A stretch of 49,596 nucleotides of DNA from SFWF01 sp045591645 (lineage in GTDB: Bacteria > Bacillota > Clostridia > Oscillospirales > Acutalibacteraceae), in assembly GCA_045591645.1 (NCBI GenBank), contig JAZNTG010000019.1, positions 1-49,596 of the forward strand, read 5' to 3'. How positions within the stretch are numbered: the first letter of the stretch is position 1; each line of letters begins with the position of its first letter. Positions 42,758 through 49,596 of the stretch are shown piece after piece. A program made the position numbers and the translations under genes. Below the pieces are notes generated by a model that did no database searches, was not told the DNA's origin, and was given only the letters and a program-made list of their open reading frames with translations.

Positions 42758-44521
42758 CTATATATCCAATTCAGCAAGAATGGTATATCCGTTTATAAAA
42801 TCTATTTCGTTAGCAGTTCTTGCCGCCTCTCCCGATCCATTTTTAAGGTAAAAAGCAAGGTAGTATTTTCCGCTCTCTGAGGGGAGATGAATATCTGCTG
42901 AAATATTATGGGTCATAAGCTCACCTGAGCGCCAGTCTACAGGGTCGTGACTGTACCACTTTTCGGGGTCACCCGCCTCTACTGATGATACCACATTGTA
43001 ATTCTCATCAAGCAGAGCAAAGCCGCTCTTCATATAGAATGCCGCAGCAAAGCCGTAGTTTACAAGCGAGAGGTCAAGTAACACTGTGTTGCCGCATTTT
43101 TGTTCACCGTTTATCTCAAGCTCCTTGAGAGATATTCTGTAGCCAAGGTGGTCGCGGATGAATTCATAGGGATTTCTGTGGACGTGCGCTCCCTTTTCAT
43201 CGACAAACCAGGCGGGATCATAAATTATCCTTTCGTCGTTTAACCACTCGGGAGTGACCTCTTCGTTATCGATCCATCTTTGAACTACCGAATCGGGCGC
43301 AACAGGTCTGCCCTGCTCATCGGGCTCGGGCCTTGTGCTTGAGGTTTCGATATAGCTGTTCCAATGACTCATAGAGGTATATCTGTGATGAGCAGTCTCC
43401 TTTATAAGCATAAAGCCTGTGGGAGATTTTCCAATTTTTGAGGTTGAGCCTGTATGGAACATTTCACCTGACTGAGGGGTATATGCTGCGTTTTCACAGA
43501 CATAGTTCCACCAATCGTTTTTAATATGAACGCCGTCGTTATCTGCTTCAAAGCACCTGTGTTCACCCTTGACGGTATCGAAATTGTGATTCCATTGGAA
43601 GCATCCCGAGCACCAGCCTAAAATATTTTGTTCTCCGAACATAGCGTCGTTATTAAAGCCGATAAGGTGCTGATACTTATAATCGGGCTCGTTCTCCAAC
43701 AACTTTATGCGCATAGGTGCATAACGGAGAGTATAGTAGATCCCTGCAGGCACACAAATCTCTTCGACTACTGTTTTTATGATAGTGTCGTAATCTACAA
43801 CAGGATACTGATAGTTATACGCCATCTCGCCGCCCGAGCCTATAAAGCCCGAGGACACTTTATGCAGAACATCCGCATTTTCACAAAGGAAGGGCGCTAG
43901 CTGCTTGATATGAGCGACCATAACCTCTTGTGAAGCACCGAACTCTTCGTGCTTTTGTCGGTTTTCATCGCTTACCGTCCAGTTATACTGAATCATATGA
44001 TAGCCTGTTCTGAAAAGGACTTTCAGTCCGCGTTTTCTGCAGCCATCAAAGAAAAGCCTGAGAACCTCAAAAATATAATCAGGAAGTATCTCATTCTTAT
44101 TGCAATCGGTAAAACAGCCCTGCAAAAGAATAAGCTTTGCTGTATAATCGGTCTTTTCGCATTTGAGATAAATTCTGTCGAACATATAATCGATAACTCT
44201 TTGATTGGTTTCAACATCAAGGTTACCGTAGAGCGTTCTTACGTCGTGCTTACCCGCGCATTTTGAATTTGAGTTATAGGTAACCGTACCATCCTCATTT
44301 CTTGTGATAAGATCACAGCAGGCACAAGCTTTTTGAGGGTCATCGGGATCCTTATGTATGGCAGAGACCACAAGCGGCATTGTTGTTCTGTAACCGCGGT
44401 CAGGGTTATTGAAAAGAAGCATATCATTGCTTCTGCCCGCAACAGACCCAACAATACCCGAGCTGTGCTTCCTCTCTTCGCCTGCGCAAAGAGGTTTATA
44501 TAAAATCTTTTTACTCATCAT
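42758..44521 (-). CDS. DUF4832/DUF4874-family protein
   Basis: 587 residues with no signal peptide or membrane helix. LLFNNPDRGYRTT near the N-terminus is the NP.RG marker of the DUF4874 TIM-barrel-like half. HKVSSGFIGSGGEM, GFNNDAMFGEQNILGW and CFQWNHN follow. The C-terminal part (SLVNYGFAAAFYMKSGFALL, YYLAFYLKNGSG) is a beta-sandwich typical of DUF4832. The fold suggests a glycoside-hydrolase-like protein, but activity is unknown. AGGAG precedes the ATG. It stands alone with its own promoter. Confidence 0.78.
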   Translation of the reverse strand: MMSKKILYKPLCAGEERKHSSGIVGSVAGRSNDMLLFNNPDRGYRTTMPLVVSAIHKDPDDPQKACACCDLITRNEDGTVTYNSNSKCAGKHDVRTLYGNLDVETNQRVIDYMFDRIYLKCEKTDYTAKLILLQGCFTDCNKNEILPDYIFEVLRLFFDGCRKRGLKVLFRTGYHMIQYNWTVSDENRQKHEEFGASQEVMVAHIKQLAPFLCENADVLHKVSSGFIGSGGEMAYNYQYPVVDYDTIIKTVVEEICVPAGIYYTLRYAPMRIKLLENEPDYKYQHLIGFNNDAMFGEQNILGWCSGCFQWNHNFDTVKGEHRCFEADNDGVHIKNDWWNYVCENAAYTPQSGEMFHTGSTSKIGKSPTGFMLIKETAHHRYTSMSHWNSYIETSSTRPEPDEQGRPVAPDSVVQRWIDNEEVTPEWLNDERIIYDPAWFVDEKGAHVHRNPYEFIRDHLGYRISLKELEINGEQKCGNTVLLDLSLVNYGFAAAFYMKSGFALLDENYNVVSSVEAGDPEKWYSHDPVDWRSGELMTHNISADIHLPSESGKYYLAFYLKNGSGEAARTANEIDFINGYTILAELDI

Positions 44522-44560
44522 TTTCACTCCTAAATAAAAAAATATTTGAGTCTATAAACA

Positions 44561-44588
44561 ATTATACAATATATACAGTTTTTTGCAA
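44561..44588 (-). promoter_or_regulatory. Promoter of the DUF4832 gene
   Basis: Minus-strand TTGCAA (44588-44583), 16-base spacer, TATAAT (44566-44561), 40 bases before the start. Confidence 0.65.
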
Positions 44589-44692
44589 ACACTAATCTTA
44601 GCTATTATCAGTAAATTCTGTGACATTTTGAGCAAAATCCACTATTTCAGAAAGCTGTTCACTAAGCGGAGGGTAGCAATTAAGTTGAATTT

Positions 44693-45313
44693 TTATTTAT
44701 TCTTTGCATTTTCCCGAGCAGTCTTTGAATAAACACATCCGCAATAATCCTGACGGTAAAGGCCGTACTCACGTGACAGCTCGATAGAGCGTTTATAACC
44801 GTTTTTCTTCTTAAAATCGGAATACAGATACGAAACACCGCATAGTCTGGATATCTCTTCTCCTATGGTATTGAGCTTTTCTGCATTTTTATATGGACTT
44901 ATAGATAATGTAGTAGTAAAATAATCGAAATTATTTGTTTTCGCATATTCCCCGCTTTTCAAAAGTCGCAGACGATAGCATAAAAAGCACCTTTCTCTGC
45001 CTTCAGGCTCATCTTCCCTGCCCTTTGCTATTTTAAAAAACTCTTCAGGCTCATACTCACCTGCTATTATCTTCGCATCGGCACCGATCTTGTCCACTAA
45101 TCTTTTCAGCTCGTCCAATCTGAAAACAAATTCCTCTTCAGGAAAAATATTAGGATTGTAATAGTATAATGTAATATCAAAAAAACGATTTAAATATTCC
45201 AGAACATAGCTTGAGCAGGGCGCACAGCAGGCATGAAGAAGCAAAGAAGGTCTTTTTCCGTCTGACCTTAGCCTTTCAATGACCTCCTCGGTCATAGCCG
45301 AATAGTTTTTCAA
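44693..45313 (-). CDS. queH: Epoxyqueuosine reductase QueH
   Basis: About 206 residues. Reduces epoxyqueuosine in tRNA to queuosine; it is the non-cobalamin alternative to QueG. LLLHACCAPCSSYVLEYL carries the paired cysteines. CFLCYRLRL and YCGCVYSKT supply the other cluster ligands. The start is uncertain: TTG at 45313 has GGGGTG six bases upstream, and GTG at 45322 is the alternative. No other queuosine genes are nearby, so the precursor may come from elsewhere in the genome or be salvaged. Confidence 0.92.
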   Translation of the reverse strand: MKNYSAMTEEVIERLRSDGKRPSLLLHACCAPCSSYVLEYLNRFFDITLYYYNPNIFPEEEFVFRLDELKRLVDKIGADAKIIAGEYEPEEFFKIAKGREDEPEGRERCFLCYRLRLLKSGEYAKTNNFDYFTTTLSISPYKNAEKLNTIGEEISRLCGVSYLYSDFKKKNGYKRSIELSREYGLYRQDYCGCVYSKTARENAKNK

Positions 45314-45349
45314 AAACTTCACCCCGCATTTATATCTAAAAGCGCATTA

Positions 45350-45378
45350 ATTATATTATAAATTGTACACTTAATCAA
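45350..45378 (-). promoter_or_regulatory. Promoter of queH
   Basis: Minus-strand TTGATT (45378-45373), 17-base spacer, TATAAT (45355-45350). A second overlapping TATAAT lies five bases closer to the -35 box. Confidence 0.65.
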
Positions 45379-45444
45379 GTTGTTAATAATAATTTAATAT
45401 ATTAGTGTTATTATGTTCGCATTAAGTACCGTTGGAGGTAAATA

Positions 45445-46296
45445 ATGGCAAAAAATAATTTTATCAAAGATGTGAAAAGCAATATTAAAGAGAACAAGGC
45501 TACCTTTGCGGTCTATATAGTTTTGCGCGCCTTTGTTATCACTTCTATGGTCATTTCCCTGGTAAGAGGTGATTTTGAAAGCGCATTTGTATGTGCTCTC
45601 TCTTTAGCTCTTTTTTTAGTTCCTGCATTTCTTGAAAGAAATTTAAAGATAGAACTGCCTGGTGTGCTTGAAATAATCATTCTGTTGTTTGTTTTTGCAG
45701 CGGAAATACTTGGTGAAATAAATGCCTATTATGTCAAGGTACCGCTCTGGGATACTATGCTTCATACTGTAAACGGTTTTTTATGCGCCGCGGTAGGCTT
45801 TGCACTTATCGATATACTTAACCGCAATGAAAAATTTAAATTTGAACTCTCACCTCTTTATGTTGCTATAGTCGCCTTCTGTTTCTCAATGACTATAGGT
45901 GTGTTGTGGGAGTTTTTTGAGTTCGGCGTTGACAATGTGCTCAATATGGATATGCAAAAAGATGTTGTCGTAAATCACATAACCTCTGTAACGCTTGATC
46001 CGTTGCAGGCAAATAACACCGTAACCATCTCGGATATCAATGAGGTAGTAATAAACGGCGAGGCGCTCGGTGTCGGCGGATATCTTGATATAGGTCTTTA
46101 TGATACTATGAAGGACCTTCTTGTAAACTTCATCGGCGCGTTAGTATTCAGCATTATCGGTTTTTTCTATATTAAAAACCGAGGCAAAGGAAAGATCGCC
46201 AAAAACTTTATCCCCACTCTTCGCAAAAAGGAAGATGCTGACGAGTTGAGGGAGCCTTGCGAATCGGAAAAACAGCAGTGTAATCTACTACCGTAG
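45445..46296 (+). CDS. Multi-pass membrane protein, YjdF/DUF2238-like
   Basis: 283 residues with about six hydrophobic segments. The block WDTMLHTVNGFL, then VGFALIDIL, LSPLYVAIVAFCFSMTIGVLWEFFEF resembles the YjdF/DUF2238 core, with conserved His, Asp and Glu residues in membranes. A hydrophilic segment at about 165-215 should be outside. The tail (IAKNFIPTLRKKEDADEL) is charged. Function unknown. GGAGG lies seven bases before the ATG. It lies opposite the alcohol dehydrogenase gene. Confidence 0.7.
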   Translation: MAKNNFIKDVKSNIKENKATFAVYIVLRAFVITSMVISLVRGDFESAFVCALSLALFLVPAFLERNLKIELPGVLEIIILLFVFAAEILGEINAYYVKVPLWDTMLHTVNGFLCAAVGFALIDILNRNEKFKFELSPLYVAIVAFCFSMTIGVLWEFFEFGVDNVLNMDMQKDVVVNHITSVTLDPLQANNTVTISDINEVVINGEALGVGGYLDIGLYDTMKDLLVNFIGALVFSIIGFFYIKNRGKGKIAKNFIPTLRKKEDADELREPCESEKQQCNLLP

Positions 46297-46323
46297 CATA
46301 ATGAAAAACTGATTTTTACTTTA

Positions 46324-47499
46324 TTAAAGCATAAGCTTGTATATTTTTCGGCAGTCTTCTTCGGTTAGCTCCGTAAAGCCTTTAAAAGTACCCTTTCTGC
46401 CGTTTCCGTTACATATCATATCAGCAAGATACGGAATATCTTCCTCTTTTGCTCCAAGCTCGGCAAAGTTTTTCGGCATACCTATGGAAATTAGGAAGCT
46501 GCGCAGAGCCTCTATACCTGCCTTTGCGGTAACCTCGGGATTCTCAAAGTCCATCTGACAGCCCCATACTCTTACTGCGACCTTTGCGAAACGCATTACA
46601 TCGTGGTGCATAACATAAGCGAATGTAGCAGGCATCGCAACAGCTAATCCCGCGCCGTGAGCGCAATCGTAGAGTGCAGAGAGTTCGTGCTCTAGCTGGT
46701 GACTGCTCCAATCCTGAGTTCTGCCGACACCGCAGGAATTGTTATGCGCCATCATTCCCGCCCACATAATATTGGCACGTGCATCGTAGTTGTTGGGATC
46801 CTCAATAACACGCGGACCCTCATGTATCATTGTAAGCAGCAAAGCCTCTATAAGTCGGTCGGTGACCTCTACCTCTTTTGTATTTGTGAGATAACGCTCG
46901 TAAAGATGCGCCATAATATCGGTAATGCCACAGGCAGTCTGATAAGCGGGCAGGGTCTGCGTGAGAGCTGGGTTTAAAATGCTGAACTTCGGTCTTACGG
47001 CATCTCCACTTGCTCCGCGTTTGAACATTCCGTCCTCGTGTGTAATAACGGTATTGGGACTTCCCTCACTTCCTGCCGCGGCAATGGTCAGTACCGTGCC
47101 GATCGGCAGAGCCTCGGTTATCGGCTTGCCACTGTAGAAATCCCAGAAATCTCCGTCGTAGACCGCTCCCGCTGCTATAGCCTTTGCGGAATCAATAGTA
47201 CTTCCGCCGCCGACAGCGAGCACAAAATCTATGTTTTCCTTTCTGCAAAGCTCTATTCCCTCATAAACAAGTCCGCTTCTCGGATTGGGCATTACACCGC
47301 CAAGCTCCACATATGATATATTTTCCTTATCCAATGACTCTTTAACCCGATCAAGCAGACCCGAGCGTATGACGCTTCCGCCGCCAAAGTGGATAAGCAC
47401 ACGGCTACCTCCGAAACGGCGAACTAAGCTTCCCACCTCATTTTCAGTATCTCTGCCAAAAGAGAAAAATGTCGGAGAATAAAATGTAAAATTATTCAT
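46324..47499 (-). CDS. Iron-containing alcohol dehydrogenase (butanol-dehydrogenase type)
   Basis: 391 residues. NAD(P)-binding shows FGGGSVIRSGLLDRV and VGGGSTIDSAKAIAAG. Metal-site residues lie in CGITDIMAHLYERYL (Asp and His) and HQLEHELSALYDCAHGAGLAVAMPA (two His). It is closest in pattern to YqhD/BdhA butanol dehydrogenases, reducing aldehydes to alcohols in fermentation. The ATG at 47499 has AAAGGAAA upstream; an upstream extension to 47544 lacks one. Confidence 0.92.
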   Translation of the reverse strand: MNNFTFYSPTFFSFGRDTENEVGSLVRRFGGSRVLIHFGGGSVIRSGLLDRVKESLDKENISYVELGGVMPNPRSGLVYEGIELCRKENIDFVLAVGGGSTIDSAKAIAAGAVYDGDFWDFYSGKPITEALPIGTVLTIAAAGSEGSPNTVITHEDGMFKRGASGDAVRPKFSILNPALTQTLPAYQTACGITDIMAHLYERYLTNTKEVEVTDRLIEALLLTMIHEGPRVIEDPNNYDARANIMWAGMMAHNNSCGVGRTQDWSSHQLEHELSALYDCAHGAGLAVAMPATFAYVMHHDVMRFAKVAVRVWGCQMDFENPEVTAKAGIEALRSFLISIGMPKNFAELGAKEEDIPYLADMICNGNGRKGTFKGFTELTEEDCRKIYKLML

Positions 47500-47530
47500 A
47501 TATAATTTCCTTTCGATTAAATCTAAACTC

Positions 47531-47558
47531 ATTATATCATACATAGATCCAAATTCAA
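47531..47558 (-). promoter_or_regulatory. Promoter of the alcohol dehydrogenase
   Basis: Minus-strand TTGAAT (47558-47553), 16-base spacer, TATAAT (47536-47531), 32 bases before the start. Confidence 0.65.
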
Positions 47559-47585
47559 ATAAATATTAAAAGCAGATGAATTTTA

Positions 47586-47614
47586 TTGCAAAATTCTGAA
47601 ATAAATAGTATAAT
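47586..47614 (+). promoter_or_regulatory. Promoter of the zinc-ribbon membrane protein
   Basis: TTGCAA (47586-47591), 17-base spacer, TATAAT (47609-47614), 22 bases before the ATG. Confidence 0.72.
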
Positions 47615-47635
47615 TTCAAAAAAGGGGGATTTTTT

Positions 47636-48460
47636 ATGAAATGTAACCGTTGCGGCTATGAACGTACAGAGAATTTTATTTACTGTCCGCTTTGCGGAAC
47701 TGATAACACACAGCCGTTTACTGCCGGTTCTGAGGCTTCTGTTTTGCCTGTAAGTCTTAATCCTGCGGCAGATCACGTGCTTCCCGTACTGAACAGTAAG
47801 CTCTTTTTAACAATTTGTATTTTGCTTACCGTAAGTTGCGGACTTGCAATTTTTGACGGAAGCTTTGACGTTATTACTATTCTGCTCACTATTTTCTCTT
47901 GGCTCACCTTTTCGCAAGCCAAGAAGGGCTTTGCCGATTCGTCAAACATCAGACGCATAAGCGGCACGGTATACGCTTTATATATAATAGAATATGTTCT
48001 CGCAGGTATTATAGCCGTCTGCGGATTACTGATCTCAGTTGTTTTCGGATTTGCTTCAGCAAATGCAGATATTTTTAATGAGCTTATATATGAATTTGAA
48101 ACTGAAATGGGAGAATATTCTCAGATAACCGAGCTTCTATTCTCTGCTTCGGCGGTAATGTTCCTTGTGGTATTTGCCATTGTTGCTCTGATCGTCTTTT
48201 TAATAAACTTTTTCGGACTTCGCAGCATACATAAGTTTATCCAGTCGCTCTATCGAAGCATTGATGCGGGTCGTATTTTCTTTGTAAAATGCAGATCCGC
48301 TTGGACGTGGCTTATGGTCTTCGGCATCTTATCTGCAATATCTGCGCTCTCCTCTGCATCCTCAGCATCTTCACTAGCTCTATATTCCGAAGGCGCTATG
48401 GCGGCCGCGCTTATCGTTGCAAGCGTGCTTGTCCGAAAGCATTTTTCTGAATTCGAATAA
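47636..48460 (+). CDS. Zinc-ribbon membrane protein of unknown function
   Basis: 274 residues. The N-terminal zinc ribbon has two CxxC pairs (MKCNRCGYE and YCPLCG). A short linker leads to about five hydrophobic segments (LFLTICILLTVSCGLAIF, ITILLTIFSWLTF, IIEYVLAGIIAVCGLLISVV, AVMFLVVFAIVALIVFLI, WLMVFGILSAISALS). No enzyme motif was found. GGGGGA precedes the ATG. Clostridia carry many such paralogues; the role is unknown. Confidence 0.75.
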   Translation: MKCNRCGYERTENFIYCPLCGTDNTQPFTAGSEASVLPVSLNPAADHVLPVLNSKLFLTICILLTVSCGLAIFDGSFDVITILLTIFSWLTFSQAKKGFADSSNIRRISGTVYALYIIEYVLAGIIAVCGLLISVVFGFASANADIFNELIYEFETEMGEYSQITELLFSASAVMFLVVFAIVALIVFLINFFGLRSIHKFIQSLYRSIDAGRIFFVKCRSAWTWLMVFGILSAISALSSASSASSLALYSEGAMAAALIVASVLVRKHFSEFE

Positions 48461-48469
48461 TAAAATATT

Positions 48470-48493
48470 AAAGGCTCGACAGAGCCTTTTTTA
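48470..48493 (+). terminator. Terminator of the zinc-ribbon gene
   Basis: AAAGGCTC and GAGCCTTT pair around GACA, then T4. It lies 10 bases after the stop. Confidence 0.85.
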
Positions 48494-48532
48494 TTTTGTC
48501 GAATAAAATATAAAAATTTTTTCAAAAAAGGG

Positions 48533-48561
48533 TTGCATTATCTGTCCGCTTTGTGTATAAT
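48533..48561 (+). promoter_or_regulatory. Promoter of the initiator tRNA
   Basis: TTGCAT (48533-48538), 17-base spacer, TATAAT (48556-48561), 30 bases before the tRNA. Confidence 0.8.
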
Positions 48562-48591
48562 AATATAGCACCGAATGTTTCGGCTCTATAT

Positions 48592-48668
<77 letters not shown>

Positions 48669-48703
48669 AAAAATAAGACAGTCTTAGGACTGTCTTATTT
48701 TTT
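48669..48703 (+). terminator. Terminator of the tRNA
   Basis: AAAAAATAAGACAGTC and GACTGTCTTATTTTTT pair around TTAG, immediately after the CCA end. Confidence 0.88.
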
Positions 48704-48705
48704 AT

Positions 48706-48905
48706 CCAAGCCGAAGGCTTGGTATGTCATCGCCGTCAGGCGTATGTAATCTGTTCGCTTTTGCGAACTGTATGTCATCAAGGCGAAAGCCTTGTATATT
48801 CCCTCTTCGGCTTGATTACATACCACCTACGGTGGATTACATTCACGGCGTTGCCGTGATTACATGCATTTTCTGCCGAAAATGATTACATACACGCTTC
48901 GCGTG
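48706..48905. repeat. Array of eight different short hairpins with TATGTCAT/ATTACAT linkers
   Basis: Stems: CCAAGCC/GGCTTGG, CGCC/GGCG, GTTCGC/GCGAAC, CAAGGC/GCCTTG, CCACC/GGTGG, TCACGGC/GCCGTGA, CATTTTC/GAAAATG and CACGC/GCGTG, with loops of three or four bases. Linkers are TATGTCAT or TATGTAAT in the first half and ATTACAT in the second, with one longer spacer (48795-48822) between. Ends seven bases before the -35 box of the four-helix-bundle gene. Confidence 0.82.
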
Positions 48906-48911
48906 ATTTGG

Positions 48912-48940
48912 TTGCGAAATTAAGTTTGTTATGTTATAAT
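48912..48940 (+). promoter_or_regulatory. Promoter of the four-helix-bundle gene
   Basis: TTGCGA (48912-48917), 17-base spacer, TATAAT (48935-48940). Transcription would start only about 10 bases before the ATG. Confidence 0.68.
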
Positions 48941-48956
48941 TTTTTCGGTGATTAAA

Positions 48957-49307
48957 ATGGGTGAGAACTTATTATTAAAATATTCCGAACAATTAGCAAC
49001 GGAAATTGAATTGCTTTGCAAAAATATTCAAGGCAACTCTAATACTGTTTTTCAAATCAGCAAATCTTCATCGAGTGTATATGCCAATATTATGGAAGCT
49101 CAATATCCGCAAAGTTTGCCTGATATGTTATCTAAATTTAAAATCGCCCGTAAAGAGTGTAATGAAACAGAAGGTTGGTTAAAACTTTTGTTTTCTACAA
49201 GCGCTATTGATGAAATAACATTCAAAAAATACAGAAACCTGTGTGGCAGAATAACAAGGATGCTTACGGCATCTTGTATAACCATAGAAAACAAAACTAA
49301 AAAGTGA
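48957..49307 (+). CDS. Four-helix-bundle protein (23S rRNA intervening-sequence protein family)
   Basis: 116 residues in four amphipathic helices: NLLLKYSEQLATEIELLCKN, VFQISKSSSSVYANIMEAQY, LSKFKIARKECNETEGWLKL, ITFKKYRNLCGRITRMLTAS. This matches the TIGR02436/S23-IVP family, which also resembles the Avd accessory protein of diversity-generating retroelements. Its function is unknown. GGTG precedes the ATG. A second start (GTG, 48948) is possible. No rRNA gene or reverse transcriptase is in the window. It lies right after the hairpin array. Confidence 0.8.
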   Translation: MGENLLLKYSEQLATEIELLCKNIQGNSNTVFQISKSSSSVYANIMEAQYPQSLPDMLSKFKIARKECNETEGWLKLLFSTSAIDEITFKKYRNLCGRITRMLTASCITIENKTKK

Positions 49308-49317
49308 TTACTATTTC

Positions 49318-49340
49318 GCAAGGCTTCGCCTTGCTTTTTT
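49318..49340 (+). terminator. Terminator of the four-helix-bundle gene
   Basis: GCAAGGC and GCCTTGC pair around TTC, then TTTTTT, 10 bases after the stop. Confidence 0.88.
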
Positions 49341-49500
49341 ATTTATCAACCTTTTCGGAGTCGGTTTTTGGTCCATTTCAATCATAGAACCGTCCCCTGA
49401 TTGAATAGTGGTAAGCTTTATCTTTCCATTTTTCAAAGTGAAATTCAAAAGATATCATTTCTCAAAAACGACCTTTGGGGAGGACTTGAACTAAACCATA

Positions 49501-49529
49501 TTGATTATAATGATGTTTTTTGTTATAAT
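49501..49529 (+). promoter_or_regulatory. Promoter of the last, partial gene
   Basis: TTGATT (49501-49506), 17-base spacer, TATAAT (49524-49529), 22 bases before an ATG. Confidence 0.65.
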
Positions 49530-49551
49530 ATTTTACAAGGCGGTGATTTAA

Positions 49552-49596
49552 ATGAGAAATTTAGTAATTAAAAGAACAAAGAGTTTTGTGGGTTGT
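49552..49596 (+). CDS. Start of an unidentified gene, cut by window edge
   Basis: Fifteen codons (MRNLVIKRTKSFVGC) follow an AAGGCGGTGA site and a good promoter. Too short to assign. The frame is open to the window edge. Confidence 0.5.
   Translation, partial: MRNLVIKRTKSFVGC

Noticed and set aside
48706..48905. Possible CRISPR array
   Set aside because: Units are palindromes with different stems and short linkers; there is no constant repeat with unique spacers and no cas gene.
49341..49500. Intergenic stretch with AGAACCGTCCCCTG, as seen near some repeats
   Set aside because: No inverted pair, frame or second copy in the window; not enough to call an element.

Overview
The window looks like chromosomal DNA from a low-to-mid GC member of the Bacillota, most likely class Clostridia and plausibly an Oscillospirales/Ruminococcaceae-like gut bacterium. 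The evidence is Gram-positive division genes (sepF, ylmH, divIVA), a YlbF-family gene inside a miaB-mutS-mutL-miaA cluster, hprK/whiA/dnaE/pfkA linkage, Shine-Dalgarno sites of the AGGAGG type, and many promoters of the form TTGACA-17-TATAAT. The taxonomic placement is an inference from gene order and protein character. No phage, plasmid, CRISPR or transposase gene was found.

Layout. (1) 1-13860, minus strand: one long housekeeping operon read from a promoter at 13.85 kb: miaB, ylbF-like, mutS, mutL, miaA, a HlyD-like membrane protein, yggS/ylmE, sepF, ylmH, divIVA and ileS (cut by the window edge). (2) 13.9-20.8 kb: an accessory carbohydrate or amide region. A GPH-type sugar symporter with a leader terminator is divergent from a Gfo/Idh/MocA oxidoreductase. 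Next to them is a three-gene operon of a neutral-ceramidase-like amidohydrolase, a NagA-like deacetylase and a NagB-like deaminase. Two of these enzymes have changed catalytic residues, so this is the best candidate for an undescribed pathway. (3) 20.9-27.5 kb, minus strand: thyX, tmk, a DJ-1 protein, 5-formyl-THF cyclo-ligase, mltG, a U32 peptidase and a class B penicillin-binding protein whose ribosome binding site lies in a hairpin. (4) 27.6-30.8 kb, plus strand: prs, then a tandem glycine riboswitch controlling an AGCS amino-acid:Na+ symporter. (5) 31.0-39.2 kb, minus strand: hprK, ROK glucokinase, murB, whiA, dnaE, then pfkA with its own promoter. (6) 39.3-49.6 kb: mixed small transcription units: ychF, a 276-bp element with tRNA-like inverted ends, a YugP-type metallopeptidase, a CmpB-like membrane protein, a small DNA-binding protein, an XRE regulator broken by an early stop, a DUF4832 protein, queH, a YjdF-like membrane protein, an iron alcohol dehydrogenase, a zinc-ribbon membrane protein, an initiator tRNA, a four-helix-bundle protein and the first codons of another gene.

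Two arrays of short, different hairpins joined by constant linkers (41.9-42.05 kb and 48.7-48.9 kb) are the most unusual non-coding structures. The second lies directly in front of the four-helix-bundle gene. Stems differ in sequence but keep pairing, which suggests selection on structure.

All calls come from reading the sequence and translations by eye. No database search or folding program was run.
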